Below are positions 1 through 8,254 of a stretch of DNA of 64,000 bases, piece after piece (position 1 is the first letter of the stretch; the number at the start of each line of letters is the position of its first letter). The DNA comes from Spirosoma arboris. Its GTDB lineage: Bacteria > Bacteroidota > Bacteroidia > Cytophagales > Spirosomataceae. Below the pieces are notes generated by a model. The model was not told where the DNA came from. It did no database searches and saw only the letters and a program-made list of their open reading frames with translations. The position numbers and the translations under genes are program-made. The stretch is taken from the NCBI RefSeq assembly GCF_009754945.1, contig NZ_WPIN01000008.1:248001-312000 (forward strand). The letters run 5' to 3'.

Positions 1-1162
1 GCCGGGTAACGGTGCGCTGATCGGTGGCGCAGGCAATCCAGATGGTACCGACGGGTTTATCGGGCGTGCCGCCGTCTGGACCAGCAATGCCGCTTGTGGC
101 AATACCAACGTTCGTGCCTAATGCCTTTCGAGCACCCTCTGCCATTTGGCGAATCGTTTCTTCGCTTACGGCGCCGTACTGATCCAGCGTTTCAGGTTGA
201 ACGCCTAATTGGGTCACTTTGACTGCATTACTATAACTGACGATACTTCCCCAAAAGTAAGCTGATGCGCCTGGCACCTTTGTGATCTGAGCAGAAACAT
301 AACCACCTGTGCAGCTTTCAGCCACGCCCAGCGTGAGATTTCGCTCTTTCAGTAGTGTGCCGACAACATCTTCCAGCTCGTCGTTATCAAAACCAAATAC
401 ACTTTTTTCAATCAGCGGCATTACTTTCTGTACTTGCTCGGCTAGCTCCCAATCAAGTAAATCATTGTCATCGCCAGTGGCGGTTAGGCGCAGTTTTACA
501 CCGCCGAAACTAGGCAAGTAAGCCAGTTTAATATGATCAGGGAGAGCATCTTCCCAGGCTTCGATACGTTCGGCCAGAAATGACTCCCCAATGCCCACCG
601 TCCGAATCATCTTGTGTTTGATGATTGGGGTTTGAAAATGTTCAGTCAATTTGGGTAGGAACCGGTTGGACATGAGGTGCTTCATCTCAAACGGCACACC
701 CGGTAATGAGATGTATACCCGACCTTCGTGCTCGAACCACATGCCTGGGGCTGTTCCCCAATCGTTCTGAATGTAAACGGCGTTGGCAGGCAGATCGGCC
801 TGAGCGCGGTTGAGGTCAGTCATAGCACGACCTCGCTTCTCGAAAAAGCTTGTCACCAGTGCCAACGCCGTTTCGTTACGAACCATTCCGACACCAAAAT
901 ACGTGCAGAGCGTTTTTTTGGTAATATCGTCTTTGGTAGGGCCAAGGCCGCCAGTAATGATAATCACATCAGCACGTTGATGCGCTTCATTCAGAATTTG
1001 CAAAATAGCATCGGCTTGATCACCTACCGACGACTTGCGGACAGGGCGTATGCCAATGTTGGTGAGTTCGGTACCAATCCACTGCGTATTTGTGTCGGTA
1101 ATTTGCCCGAAAAGAATTTCGTCGCCGATGGTAATGATTTCGGCACGGATCATGTTGGTCAT
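1..1162 (-). CDS. cinA: CinA family nicotinamide-nucleotide amidase (C-terminus cut by window)
   Basis: Reading the minus strand from ATG 1162 gives about 387 residues before the window edge; CinA proteins are usually about 410-420, so only the C-terminal tail is missing. The N-terminus (AEIITIGDEILFGQITDTN) is the MoaB/MogA-like domain. It is followed by TGGLGPTKDD, and the C-terminal amidase domain carries GVAESCTGGYVSAQITKVPG and GIATSGIAGPDGGTPDKPVG. The amidase domain deamidates nicotinamide mononucleotide (pyridine nucleotide salvage); the N-terminal domain has ADP-ribose pyrophosphatase activity in studied members. An in-frame ATG at 1153 is an equally good start. A perfect TAnnTTTG promoter element lies about 85 bases upstream. 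Family assignment is firm; the competence link in the name is historical. Confidence 0.95.
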   Translation of the reverse strand, partial: MTNMIRAEIITIGDEILFGQITDTNTQWIGTELTNIGIRPVRKSSVGDQADAILQILNEAHQRADVIIITGGLGPTKDDITKKTLCTYFGVGMVRNETALALVTSFFEKRGRAMTDLNRAQADLPANAVYIQNDWGTAPGMWFEHEGRVYISLPGVPFEMKHLMSNRFLPKLTEHFQTPIIKHKMIRTVGIGESFLAERIEAWEDALPDHIKLAYLPSFGGVKLRLTATGDDNDLLDWELAEQVQKVMPLIEKSVFGFDNDELEDVVGTLLKERNLTLGVAESCTGGYVSAQITKVPGASAYFWGSIVSYSNAVKVTQLGVQPETLDQYGAVSEETIRQMAEGARKALGTNVGIATSGIAGPDGGTPDKPVGTIWIACATDQRTVTR

Positions 1163-1246
1163 TCGCGTTACGTGGATCGTAAAACCCAGTCTTAAGTAGC
1201 TAGAACGAGTAACGACTTATGTTAAACCTTCGTTTCGGCTAGCGGT

Positions 1247-1254
1247 CAAAAGTA
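1247..1254 (-). promoter_or_regulatory. -7 promoter element of cinA
   Basis: Minus strand TACTTTTG matches the Bacteroidota primary sigma -7 consensus TAnnTTTG exactly. It points at cinA with a leader of about 80 bases. No convincing -33 TTG is seen at 19-20 bases. Confidence 0.5.
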
Positions 1255-1309
1255 CGAAAAAACGATTTAGCGCGATTGACCGTTATAAAATGGTAACCTG
1301 ATAAATTCA

Positions 1310-2071
1310 ATGATGAAAAAAACTGTTCTTGCAGCCGCATTGCTGGCCCTAACCTTAACCCAAGCTGGCTATGCTCAGGATTCAACCCGTCAGAAGTCAA
1401 CGGGTGGTGGTATTTTTGGTAAAATTATCAACGCCGTTAGCCAGCCTTCGGGCGCGTCTGGTAGTCTGACAAACACCGATATAGCATCTGGTTTGAAAGA
1501 AGCCCTACGCGTTGGTGTAACGAATGGCTCTGCTCAGGCGTCGGCACTGGATGGTTATTTTAAGAACCCGTTATTGAAGATCGCATTTCCACCCGAAGCG
1601 CAGAATGTAGCCACTAAACTGCGGCAGATAGGGCTTGGTAAGCAGGTTGATCAATTTGAGTTATCGATGAACCGGGCTGCCGAAGATGCGGCTAAGAAAG
1701 CCGCGCCTGTGTTTGTTAAGGCCATTACATCAATGAGTATTCAGGATGCAGTAGGAATTTTGCAGGGACAAAAAGATGCCGCTACACAATACCTCCGCCG
1801 GACATCGGGCCAGCAGTTGGTCACCGAATTTACCCCTATCATTGATAGCACCCTGAAGAAAAATAACGCAACCAAATACTACAGCGATTTAGTAAATACT
1901 TACAACAAAATCCCATTTGTACAAAAGGCTAACCCAAACCTGACGGAGTACGCGACAGGCAAAGCCGTAGATGGATTATTTATTTTAGTGGCACAGGAGG
2001 AAGAAAAAATTCGTGAAAACCCAGCCGCTCGGGTTACAGATTTGTTGAAGAAAGTGTTCTCGAAGCAGTAA
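1310..2071 (+). CDS. DUF4197 domain-containing exported protein
   Basis: 253 residues. A signal peptide (MMKKTVLAAALLALTLTQAG, then YAQ) is followed by the DUF4197 pattern: GLKEALRVGVTNGSAQASA, the helix-rich middle with FELSMNRAAEDAAKKAAP, and DAVGILQGQKDAATQYLRR. Members are predicted periplasmic helical proteins found in many Gram-negative bacteria; no biochemical function is established. It is transcribed alone and ends at a strong hairpin shared with the convergent globin gene. A second in-frame ATG directly after the first makes the start ambiguous by one codon. The family call is confident; the role is unknown. Confidence 0.88.
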   Translation: MMKKTVLAAALLALTLTQAGYAQDSTRQKSTGGGIFGKIINAVSQPSGASGSLTNTDIASGLKEALRVGVTNGSAQASALDGYFKNPLLKIAFPPEAQNVATKLRQIGLGKQVDQFELSMNRAAEDAAKKAAPVFVKAITSMSIQDAVGILQGQKDAATQYLRRTSGQQLVTEFTPIIDSTLKKNNATKYYSDLVNTYNKIPFVQKANPNLTEYATGKAVDGLFILVAQEEEKIRENPAARVTDLLKKVFSKQ

Positions 2072-2074
2072 TAT

Positions 2075-2100
2075 GTAGGGCGGGTGGAAGCCCGCCCTAC
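2075..2100. terminator. Bidirectional terminator hairpin
   Basis: A perfect 10-bp stem (GTAGGGCGGG / CCCGCCCTAC) with a 6-base loop sits 3 bases after the stop of the DUF4197 gene and 3 bases before the stop of the convergent globin gene. It is GC-rich without a long T run, so termination is inferred from its location. Confidence 0.7.
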
Positions 2101-2103
2101 TTG

Positions 2104-2505
2104 TTAGTCCTCCATATAGGAGTCGTTGTTAATATACTCCAGCTTGTTATTCCACACAAGCGCGATTTGAGTAGCGCGTTGCCGGACTTGTTCGGCGGTC
2201 TCACCAGTGAAATTTTCGGTAAGTGTTGCCGAAAATAGCTGTAGCCAACGCTCAAAGTGATCGATTGTGAGCGTATGCTTTTGATTGACGATCAGGTGTG
2301 GACGAAACGGATGTCCATCGTAAGCATTGTTGCCTAGAATGATCGATTCCCAGAACGCATACATTTTGGGTAAGTGTTTCGACCAATCCACTTGAGCGAC
2401 ATCGGTAAAAATAGGACCAATGAGGGAATCTGCCTGGACCTTCTCGTAAAACGAATCCACCAGAAATTTGATATCTTCCGGTGAATCCAGTGTTCTCCTT
2501 ACCAT
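2104..2505 (-). CDS. Group III truncated hemoglobin
   Basis: 133 residues, the usual length for a truncated (2/2) globin. The sequence shows FLVDSFYEKVQADSLIGPIF at the N-terminus, WSKHLPKMYAFWESIILG, then GHPFRPHLIVNQKH, which fits the group III pattern with the proximal His in the later helix (LTIDHFERWLQLF). Truncated globins bind O2, NO or other small ligands through heme; group III members have unsettled roles. The gene is the last of a minus-strand run (CsgG-like operon, ArsC-like gene, globin), but the gaps there are 30 bases or more, so co-transcription is only possible. Family call is confident. Confidence 0.9.
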   Translation of the reverse strand: MVRRTLDSPEDIKFLVDSFYEKVQADSLIGPIFTDVAQVDWSKHLPKMYAFWESIILGNNAYDGHPFRPHLIVNQKHTLTIDHFERWLQLFSATLTENFTGETAEQVRQRATQIALVWNNKLEYINNDSYMED

Positions 2506-2535
2506 TTCAGTAGTATTTACAGGAAGAACCCCAAG

Positions 2536-2883
2536 TCAGTTAGAAAACGTTTCAGTGTAAGCATCGGCTTTAAAACCCAATGCGACAATCTGGCCGTTTG
2601 CCTCAATCAGTGGGCGACGAATAACAGAGGGTTTTTCAATCATCAACGTAATCGCTTCCTCAGAATTGGTTGGCTTTTGAGTCTCGGGTAACTGCTTCCA
2701 GGTCATACCGGCCCGATTTACCAATTCCTCCCACGATTTTTGCGTGAGCCAGTGCTCAATCGTTTTTCGATCAATCCCCTGCTTTTTATAATCATGAAAC
2801 TGATACTCAACGCCGTGTTCGGCTAGCCAGGCGCGGGCTTTTTTTACGGTATCGCAGTTGGAGATGGCGTATAGAGTGTACAT
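2536..2883 (-). CDS. ArsC/Spx-family protein (YffB-like)
   Basis: 115 residues from ATG 2883. The open frame extends upstream to 2955, but the thioredoxin-like fold starts at MYTLYAISNCDTVKKARAWL, which matches the N-terminus of the E. coli YffB type, so the inner start is chosen. The protein has a single Cys in SNCDT rather than CXXC, then FHDYKKQGID, WEELVNRAGMTWKQL and the conserved PSVIRRPLIE. The ArsC/Spx superfamily includes glutaredoxin-coupled arsenate reductases and Spx regulators. YffB-type proteins have no firmly established physiological reaction. No ars genes lie nearby, so arsenate reduction should not be assumed. Confidence 0.85.
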   Translation of the reverse strand: MYTLYAISNCDTVKKARAWLAEHGVEYQFHDYKKQGIDRKTIEHWLTQKSWEELVNRAGMTWKQLPETQKPTNSEEAITLMIEKPSVIRRPLIEANGQIVALGFKADAYTETFSN

Positions 2884-2966
2884 ATAGTAGGTCGCTTTTG
2901 AGGGCGAAAGTACCGCTTTTACGCTGATTCTTGTTTGGTCGAAAATGCCTGCCATGTATTTATCAC

Positions 2967-3917
2967 TTATCTGATCAGGACATCATAGCTACTGTGTCGG
3001 GGATTTGATGCCAGATAGAGTACTGCCAATTCAGAGATGGCCTTATAGCGATATTTCTCTAGCTCAAAAGCATTTTTATAAATACTATTGAGCAATTCCC
3101 ACTCACGCTTTGTATTCTCGTCGACTTCTTTACTATTCTGATTAAAGAGCTGTGTGGCTTCGTTGAAACAGGGAGAAGTAGGATCAACGGTTTTTAATTG
3201 ATCGAAACCTTCGCGATAGGCATTGGTTCCAAATCTGGCTTTTGCGGCCATGATAACTTCCTTACAATGACGTGCCTGATACGTTAGGAAAATAGCAATA
3301 GCTTTACTTTTTGCCTGATCAAAACAGGGTACTTCGGCTGGAATACTGGTAATTAAGCTGAGCGCCTGCTCTTGTTTACCAGTCGAAGCCAGTTGATCAG
3401 CTTGGGCAAGAATCGACGAACATCGTTGCGTGTAGTACGAAATTGCCTTAGAGCGAGCTTTTTTGATAAATGCGTCGAAAGTCGGGTCGTCGGTTTTGAT
3501 CGTACTAATAATGTTATTGATTGCCAGTGCGTGCGATCGCCCACTACCTTGTACTTTCTTCGTCATATTGGCAAAGACAACCCGGCCGCTCGTTTGCATG
3601 ATAAACAGGCTCATTTCACCATCAATCACAGTCAGTTTTTGTAGACCTGGCTGAATCTCCCGCTCATTATATATCTTGACAACTGGGTACAGTATAATGG
3701 CATCCTCGATACTACTTGAAGCAATATCATTGGTGGTTAGTAGAGCGAGCAGTTTGCTGCTGAGCATCGAAAGGTTTTCTGAGCTAAACCCTTGCTGTTC
3801 ATCGGGAGTGACTACCGATATAGCCAGCTTCCCAAACGTATCCGTTCCCTCAGTTTGGGCAAAAGTTGTGGTTAACGGCCCCGATAGCACCGTCAACAAT
3901 AAAACAATACGTATCAT
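2967..3917 (-). CDS. Exported hypothetical protein, last gene of the CsgG-like operon
   Basis: 316 residues, not recognised as a named family. A signal peptide (MIRIVLLLTVLSGPLTTTFAQ) is followed by a domain that resembles an N-terminal TolB/CsgG-type alpha-beta fold (LAISVVTPDEQQGF, ILYPVVKIYNEREIQPGLQK). The C-terminal half is helical with paired cysteines (YYTQRCSSILAQADQLA, PCFDQAKSKAIAIF, ARHCKEVIMAAKARF, PCFNEATQLF), suggesting TPR-like helical repeats with possible disulfides. It starts 25 bases after the stop of the upstream gene, the fourth member of a same-strand run from 6274. By context it is a periplasmic partner of the CsgG-like pore. Function is unknown. Confidence 0.7.
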   Translation of the reverse strand: MIRIVLLLTVLSGPLTTTFAQTEGTDTFGKLAISVVTPDEQQGFSSENLSMLSSKLLALLTTNDIASSSIEDAIILYPVVKIYNEREIQPGLQKLTVIDGEMSLFIMQTSGRVVFANMTKKVQGSGRSHALAINNIISTIKTDDPTFDAFIKKARSKAISYYTQRCSSILAQADQLASTGKQEQALSLITSIPAEVPCFDQAKSKAIAIFLTYQARHCKEVIMAAKARFGTNAYREGFDQLKTVDPTSPCFNEATQLFNQNSKEVDENTKREWELLNSIYKNAFELEKYRYKAISELAVLYLASNPRHSSYDVLIR

Positions 3918-3942
3918 TGGAGTTAGGCGTAAAGTTGACCGG

Positions 3943-4851
3943 TTATTTAAACGAGACGTAAATGGTATTGCCTTTAATCAGTCGTTCGACTTTCAACTTT
4001 TTACTGCCAACTGCCAGGCTATTGCAGAATTTCAAGATTTCTAGACCGTAGCGGGTAGACGTCAATGACTTGCCTTGTGCGTCCATGCGCGGAACCCGCA
4101 CTACGTCGAATAACACTTTCGCATCTGTAACGCCCTGGATATGGTAACTTTTGGAATTGTTACCAACCCACTCTTCCAGTACATCAGATAAGGGTAGGTT
4201 GTCTTTTCCCGCTTCGCTACTCATGTTCACGCCTGAGTCAGAATTGAGGTTGAATTCCAGCGCCATATACTTGCCATTTTCGACAATGTCGTTGAATTTT
4301 TCCTGCATTACATTTAGAAAGTCAGCAACAACAGTCTCGACAGCGTCGGAGGCTAGTTTACTTACATCCTCAGAATACATCCGACGACTAAACCCAATTT
4401 TGTTGGCTAGTGAGGCCGAAGCCGAGCTTTCGTAGGCTGTCAGGATTACTTTGAGCCGATTGCCTGACGAGCCTTTCTCAAAATCATACTCAACTTCTAC
4501 GCATATATCTGTGTTCGACGATTGAATAATAGCCGTTTTGACATCAGTCTGTTTATCACTGGTTAGGGCATCATTGGTTTGAAGGTTTCGCACTTTCGAT
4601 AAAAAATCAACCGTCGAGTAACCTCGACTATCGAAGGCTTCTTTCACTTTCGTAATGACTACCCGATTGTTTACATCTGATTCCACAAGTTTACGAATGT
4701 CTTCACCCTCTTTAAAGAAAGGGAACACCATAATAGTGGGCCGGGTAACCAATTGTCGGGTTTCGGCCGGGGTTTCTTTACTGGTCGTTACCTGCTGGGC
4801 AAATACGCCTAGCGGTAACAAACCAGTCATTAGCAGAAAGAATTGTTTCAT
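3943..4851 (-). CDS. Exported DUF6175-like protein in the CsgG-like operon
   Basis: 302 residues. A signal peptide (MKQFFLLMTGLLPLGVFAQQ) is followed by RPTIMVFPFFKEGEDIRKL, a start typical of proteins that gather around CsgG/TolB-like envelope components, and by ICVEVEYDFEKGSSGNRLKV. The overall pattern fits the Bacteroidota family I know as DUF6175, although that label is from memory and unverified. The gene lies 14 bases after the lipoprotein gene and 25 bases before the next gene. It is likely periplasmic. No catalytic motif is visible, so a structural or assembly role in the same envelope complex is the best inference. Confidence 0.65.
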   Translation of the reverse strand: MKQFFLLMTGLLPLGVFAQQVTTSKETPAETRQLVTRPTIMVFPFFKEGEDIRKLVESDVNNRVVITKVKEAFDSRGYSTVDFLSKVRNLQTNDALTSDKQTDVKTAIIQSSNTDICVEVEYDFEKGSSGNRLKVILTAYESSASASLANKIGFSRRMYSEDVSKLASDAVETVVADFLNVMQEKFNDIVENGKYMALEFNLNSDSGVNMSSEAGKDNLPLSDVLEEWVGNNSKSYHIQGVTDAKVLFDVVRVPRMDAQGKSLTSTRYGLEILKFCNSLAVGSKKLKVERLIKGNTIYVSFK

Positions 4852-4865
4852 TGGTGTGGATAGAA

Positions 4866-5345
4866 TTAATAGCCAAATTTTCGGATCACCTGGTTCTGTT
4901 CCATGAACCGGCGGAATGCGTCGTAGTTGATGCCAATAGCAAAAGGAAGGGTGCGTTCGGAATTGCTGGCCCGTAGTTTCTTGTCGTCCAGCATCGTTAA
5001 TTCTGTTACGAATCGACGATAGTCTTTATTCTCAAAGAAATTTCGAAGAAAGGGCATTCCTTGAACGGTAGCCTTGTTTTCTACCATTGGCAATCGGAAA
5101 TCGGTATTCTTGATTTCGGCGCTGGTAGCATCGGGTAAGCCTACGTAAAGTAATTGCTCGAATGCCTTCACCTGGGCATTATGCTCTATTTCAATTTGTT
5201 TACTACCAAAGCCCGTTACACGCATTTTCAGTGTGCCGCGTGTATCCTGTCCAAGGTATGCAATCTGGTTGCTAACGGGTGTACGGGCACAGCCTGCCAG
5301 CATGGCGGCAGCAAGAAGGATGCAGCCAATTATTACATTTTTCAT
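4866..5345 (-). CDS. Lipoprotein of the CsgG-like operon (LPP20/FlgP-like possibility)
   Basis: 159 residues. The N-terminus MKNVIIGCILLAAAMLAGCA has a lipobox (LAGC), so Cys19 should be lipidated. The mature part is small and mixed alpha-beta (GTLKMRVTGFGSKQIEIEHN, AQVKAFEQLLYVGLP) and ends in FMEQNQVIRKFGY. Its size, lipidation and placement next to a CsgG-like protein recall the LPP20/FlgP lipoproteins that accompany CsgG-like FlgO and FlgT in flagellated bacteria, but the similarity is positional rather than proven in sequence. It begins 11 bases after the CsgG-like gene. Likely anchored to the outer membrane. Confidence 0.7.
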   Translation of the reverse strand: MKNVIIGCILLAAAMLAGCARTPVSNQIAYLGQDTRGTLKMRVTGFGSKQIEIEHNAQVKAFEQLLYVGLPDATSAEIKNTDFRLPMVENKATVQGMPFLRNFFENKDYRRFVTELTMLDDKKLRASNSERTLPFAIGINYDAFRRFMEQNQVIRKFGY

Positions 5346-5356
5346 GATTGTGGTAA

Positions 5357-6274
5357 TTATTTACTCTTGTTTGTGCTGACATAGACGCCGTTTCCTGCGT
5401 ATTTTTTCAGGATGGCAGTGCCTCCGTCACTTACTTTACAGACACTTACCGCACCTTCGATGGACTCAATGCGAATTTTGCCTAATTCGGTTTTTCGGCG
5501 CAGCTTTCGGCCACCAGCTTCGAGCATTGTTTGCTCATAAACATAGAGTGTTTGCCCTTTTCTGAGGCTCATACCTTCACCCACAGCAACCAGGACCTTC
5601 TCTGCTTCATCCCCTTTCTGTTGTTCGATACTGATGATTTTGGAGTTAAGGGGAAAGTATTCAACGATAAAGTCTTTAACACGCTTGCCAATATCAAGTG
5701 TATTAATTGACAGATTGTTGACCATTGTCTTTCCTGCTGAATTGACTGCCACATCTGTATTATTGTAATACCCCTTTTTCGACGCACTCGTAATTGAGAA
5801 TACATCTAGACCCGTACTAAGAAGTTTTTTGGTACCAGAGTTATCACTCGAAATGTTCTTGGAAGCCACTATCTCACTGGTTTCTACATCCACTAATTTT
5901 AGTGTAATTGCTACCGCACTGTTAGAGCCACCTGCGCCCACATCGCCAAGTACTAAATAGTTGGCTCCCAACTGCATACCTTGTTTAGCAAGATTGGTGC
6001 TGTTCATATAGATTTCCTGTTTTTGTTGTTCCAGTTCAGCAAAAACAGCCGCATGGTTTTTGCGCTCTATAACAGTAAATCGGCGGGTATTTACAAATGC
6101 TTCAGTAACCTGCCCATAAATAGTTTCGACATCTTCAGCTTTCACAATTTTAGAAGAGGTAAAAGGAAGTACAGCCACTGCAAGCCGATCTTCGGGATTG
6201 TCTTGAGCTAGAATTACACTAACTGGGTAGAAAGCCAGCACAAGTAGCCAAACGAGATTTGTAAAAAGTTTCAT
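5357..6274 (-). CDS. CsgG/HfaB-family protein with FlgT-like C-terminal domain
   Basis: 305 residues. Signal peptide MKLFTNLVWLLVLAFYPVSV is followed by the CsgG core: RLAVAVLPFTSSKIVKAED, FVNTRRFTVIERKNHAAVFAE, LAKQGMQLGANYLVLGDVG and ITLKLVDVETSEIVASK. From about residue 215 a separate small beta-rich domain appears (KVLVAVGEGMSLRKGQTLYV, GKIRIESIEGAVSVCKVSDG), reminiscent of the SH3-like C-terminal domain of FlgT. CsgG proteins form outer-membrane export pores; many Bacteroidota homologues have no assigned substrate. No curli subunit genes are present. It heads a four-gene operon (to 2967). No lipobox Cys is seen, unlike E. coli CsgG. Confidence 0.82.
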   Translation of the reverse strand: MKLFTNLVWLLVLAFYPVSVILAQDNPEDRLAVAVLPFTSSKIVKAEDVETIYGQVTEAFVNTRRFTVIERKNHAAVFAELEQQKQEIYMNSTNLAKQGMQLGANYLVLGDVGAGGSNSAVAITLKLVDVETSEIVASKNISSDNSGTKKLLSTGLDVFSITSASKKGYYNNTDVAVNSAGKTMVNNLSINTLDIGKRVKDFIVEYFPLNSKIISIEQQKGDEAEKVLVAVGEGMSLRKGQTLYVYEQTMLEAGGRKLRRKTELGKIRIESIEGAVSVCKVSDGGTAILKKYAGNGVYVSTNKSK

Positions 6275-6433
6275 AGTAAAGTCAATATGTATGTGTGATT
6301 AGAAAAAGTAGGTTACGGAAACTAAGAAGTCATTTTAAAGCTGCATAATTTCTGAAAAGGGTGATATAGGAACTTTACCAAACCGGGTCTTTTCTTTATG
6401 AAACCCCTGTTTATCATGACGATATTTTTTTGC

Positions 6434-6464
6434 TTGTAACAGGTCTGATTTCCCATTACTTTAG
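6434..6464 (+). promoter_or_regulatory. Candidate promoter of the TPR histidine kinase gene
   Basis: TTG at 6434-6436 and TACTTTAG at 6457-6464 (7 of 8 matches to TAnnTTTG) are separated by 20 bases, the usual Bacteroidota -33/-7 spacing. The start codon follows 24 bases later. Confidence 0.45.
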
Positions 6465-6488
6465 GCAACTAAATCCCTCTTTTTCATC

Positions 6489-8252
6489 ATGCTTAGTCCA
6501 CATGTCCAGTGCTTTAGAAGTATTGTACTTGCACTTGTTGTCGCACATATGGTAGCAGGTTGGACCTTTGCGCAGAAGCCCATAATTCTTCCCCTGCAGC
6601 AGCATAAATTGCTCTATGCTGATACTGTACACCGCAAAGCGGTAGCTAGTAAAGATTCTCTTATGTTAGCAGAAGCCTATTATTTGTATGGTAAGACCTA
6701 TGAGGCTGCTGGCGACCTCCTAACATCGCAACGCTGGTTTCTCAAATCGTTGGCAATTCTCGAACCTCGTGGTGATTCCTTTAATCTGAGCCGTCTCTAT
6801 TTCCGACTTAGTAGGAATGAAAGCCGACAGAGACATTATTTGGAAACGCGTCATTATGCTCAGTTATCATTAGCGGTTGCTAGAAGGATTCGATCTACTC
6901 AGGCACTTGGTCGAGCCTACTCGGCTATGGCCGATTTTTATGTAATCGATTGGTCGAACGGTGGTAAAAAGTTAGGCTGGCCCAAGTCTAAACTTGATAG
7001 TGCTCACTATTATCAGAAAGCAGATGAGGCTTTAATCGAAAATGACCATAAGGACTTTCTGGTTCAGTTGAATCGTTTGTCACTCATTGCTAACAGGCTT
7101 TGGTACGAAAAGAGTGATCCTAACGGTATTTCTTATTTGCAAAAAGCCCTGGATCTGGCGGAAAAAGAAAAGGAGCCAACCTGGCAGTTTCGGATCATGC
7201 GCGAGATGGCAGGAATGTATTTAAGTATGAATAAACCTAAGCCAGCATGGCAGTGGCTTCGTAGAACCGACCAATTCCTTGCTCAAAGCCCGTTTGCGAA
7301 CTCGCAGACTGATCAGGATTGGCTTGAAAAGGGCTATAGAGACTATTACCTACAAATAGGTGACTGGCAGCGGGCTTATGAACATACAGAGAAGATACAC
7401 GAGCTGGAACGTAATAACTATATCACAGATCGGGATGGGGCTGTAACTCGCCTTGGGCTTGAATATGAGACTGAAAAGAAAGAAGCTCAGCTGAAAGCCC
7501 AGCAAAAAGAACTGGCATTACGAGCTGAAAACCTATTAGCACAGAAACGCTCTATGTTAGCTATGTCTGCTCTGTTGCTAGTTACTGCTGCTATGAGCGT
7601 AGTTTTCTTTCGGCTCTACCGAAAAAATCAGCGGATTAGTCGCCAGAATGCTGAATTGGTTAAAGAGCAAAATCACCGGGTTAAAAATAACTTACAGGTA
7701 GTATCTAGTCTGCTCAGTTTACAATCTAACCGCCTGGATGATGAAACCGCCAGAACAGCTGTAGGAGAGAGCCAGATGCGAGTCGAAACCATGGCTATTT
7801 TACACCGACGACTTTATGATAGCGATGCGTTAGCCCAGGTGAACTTGCAGGAATACATACCTGAACTGGTTGATATTGTCCTGCAAACGTATGGCAACAT
7901 ACATATTCAGCCACTATATGATATTGAACTTATTGAGTTATCTGCCGACAGGGCTCTAGCACTCGGTTTGTTACTCAATGAATTAACCACAAATGCCTGT
8001 AAATATGCTTTTCCCTCGCATTCAGATCCTGTTTTTCGAATATCCTGTCAACACAAAAACAACCAAATTAAGCTGTGTGTAGCAGATAACGGCGCTGGCT
8101 TTGCCCCACCGTTACTGACGGACTTATCATCTAAATCACAGCTGTCATTTGGAATGCGACTAATTCAGATGCAGGTTGAGCAATTGCGGGGCTCATATCA
8201 GTTCACCAATAGTGGTGGTACACTATTCACACTAAAATTCAATCGATTATAG
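6489..8252 (+). CDS. TPR-containing sensor histidine kinase (HisKA_2 type)
   Basis: 587 residues. A signal peptide or first TM segment (LVVAHMVAGWTFAQ) is followed by a TPR-like helical sensor region of about 330 residues (LMLAEAYYLYGKTYEAAGDL, HYLETRHYAQLSLAVARRI), a coiled coil, and a TM segment near residues 357-378 (LAMSALLLVTAAMSVVFF). The kinase core starts with the HisKA_2 box EQNHRVKNNLQVVSSLLSLQ, with phospho-accepting His396, then the ATP-binding domain with LLLNELTTNACKYAF and DNGAGF. This is a common Bacteroidota arrangement in which the periplasmic TPRs are thought to sense or bind partners. The cognate LytTR regulator starts 2 bases downstream, so they form a two-component pair. 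The signal is not known. Confidence 0.93.
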   Translation: MLSPHVQCFRSIVLALVVAHMVAGWTFAQKPIILPLQQHKLLYADTVHRKAVASKDSLMLAEAYYLYGKTYEAAGDLLTSQRWFLKSLAILEPRGDSFNLSRLYFRLSRNESRQRHYLETRHYAQLSLAVARRIRSTQALGRAYSAMADFYVIDWSNGGKKLGWPKSKLDSAHYYQKADEALIENDHKDFLVQLNRLSLIANRLWYEKSDPNGISYLQKALDLAEKEKEPTWQFRIMREMAGMYLSMNKPKPAWQWLRRTDQFLAQSPFANSQTDQDWLEKGYRDYYLQIGDWQRAYEHTEKIHELERNNYITDRDGAVTRLGLEYETEKKEAQLKAQQKELALRAENLLAQKRSMLAMSALLLVTAAMSVVFFRLYRKNQRISRQNAELVKEQNHRVKNNLQVVSSLLSLQSNRLDDETARTAVGESQMRVETMAILHRRLYDSDALAQVNLQEYIPELVDIVLQTYGNIHIQPLYDIELIELSADRALALGLLLNELTTNACKYAFPSHSDPVFRISCQHKNNQIKLCVADNGAGFAPPLLTDLSSKSQLSFGMRLIQMQVEQLRGSYQFTNSGGTLFTLKFNRL

Positions 8253-8254
8253 CT

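Noticed and set aside
728..1195. Plus-strand 155-residue open frame
   Set aside because: It is the antisense shadow of cinA; the minus strand encodes all conserved CinA motifs.
2536..2883. Arsenate reductase in an arsenic resistance cluster
   Set aside because: The protein is of the single-Cys YffB type and no arsenic genes are nearby.
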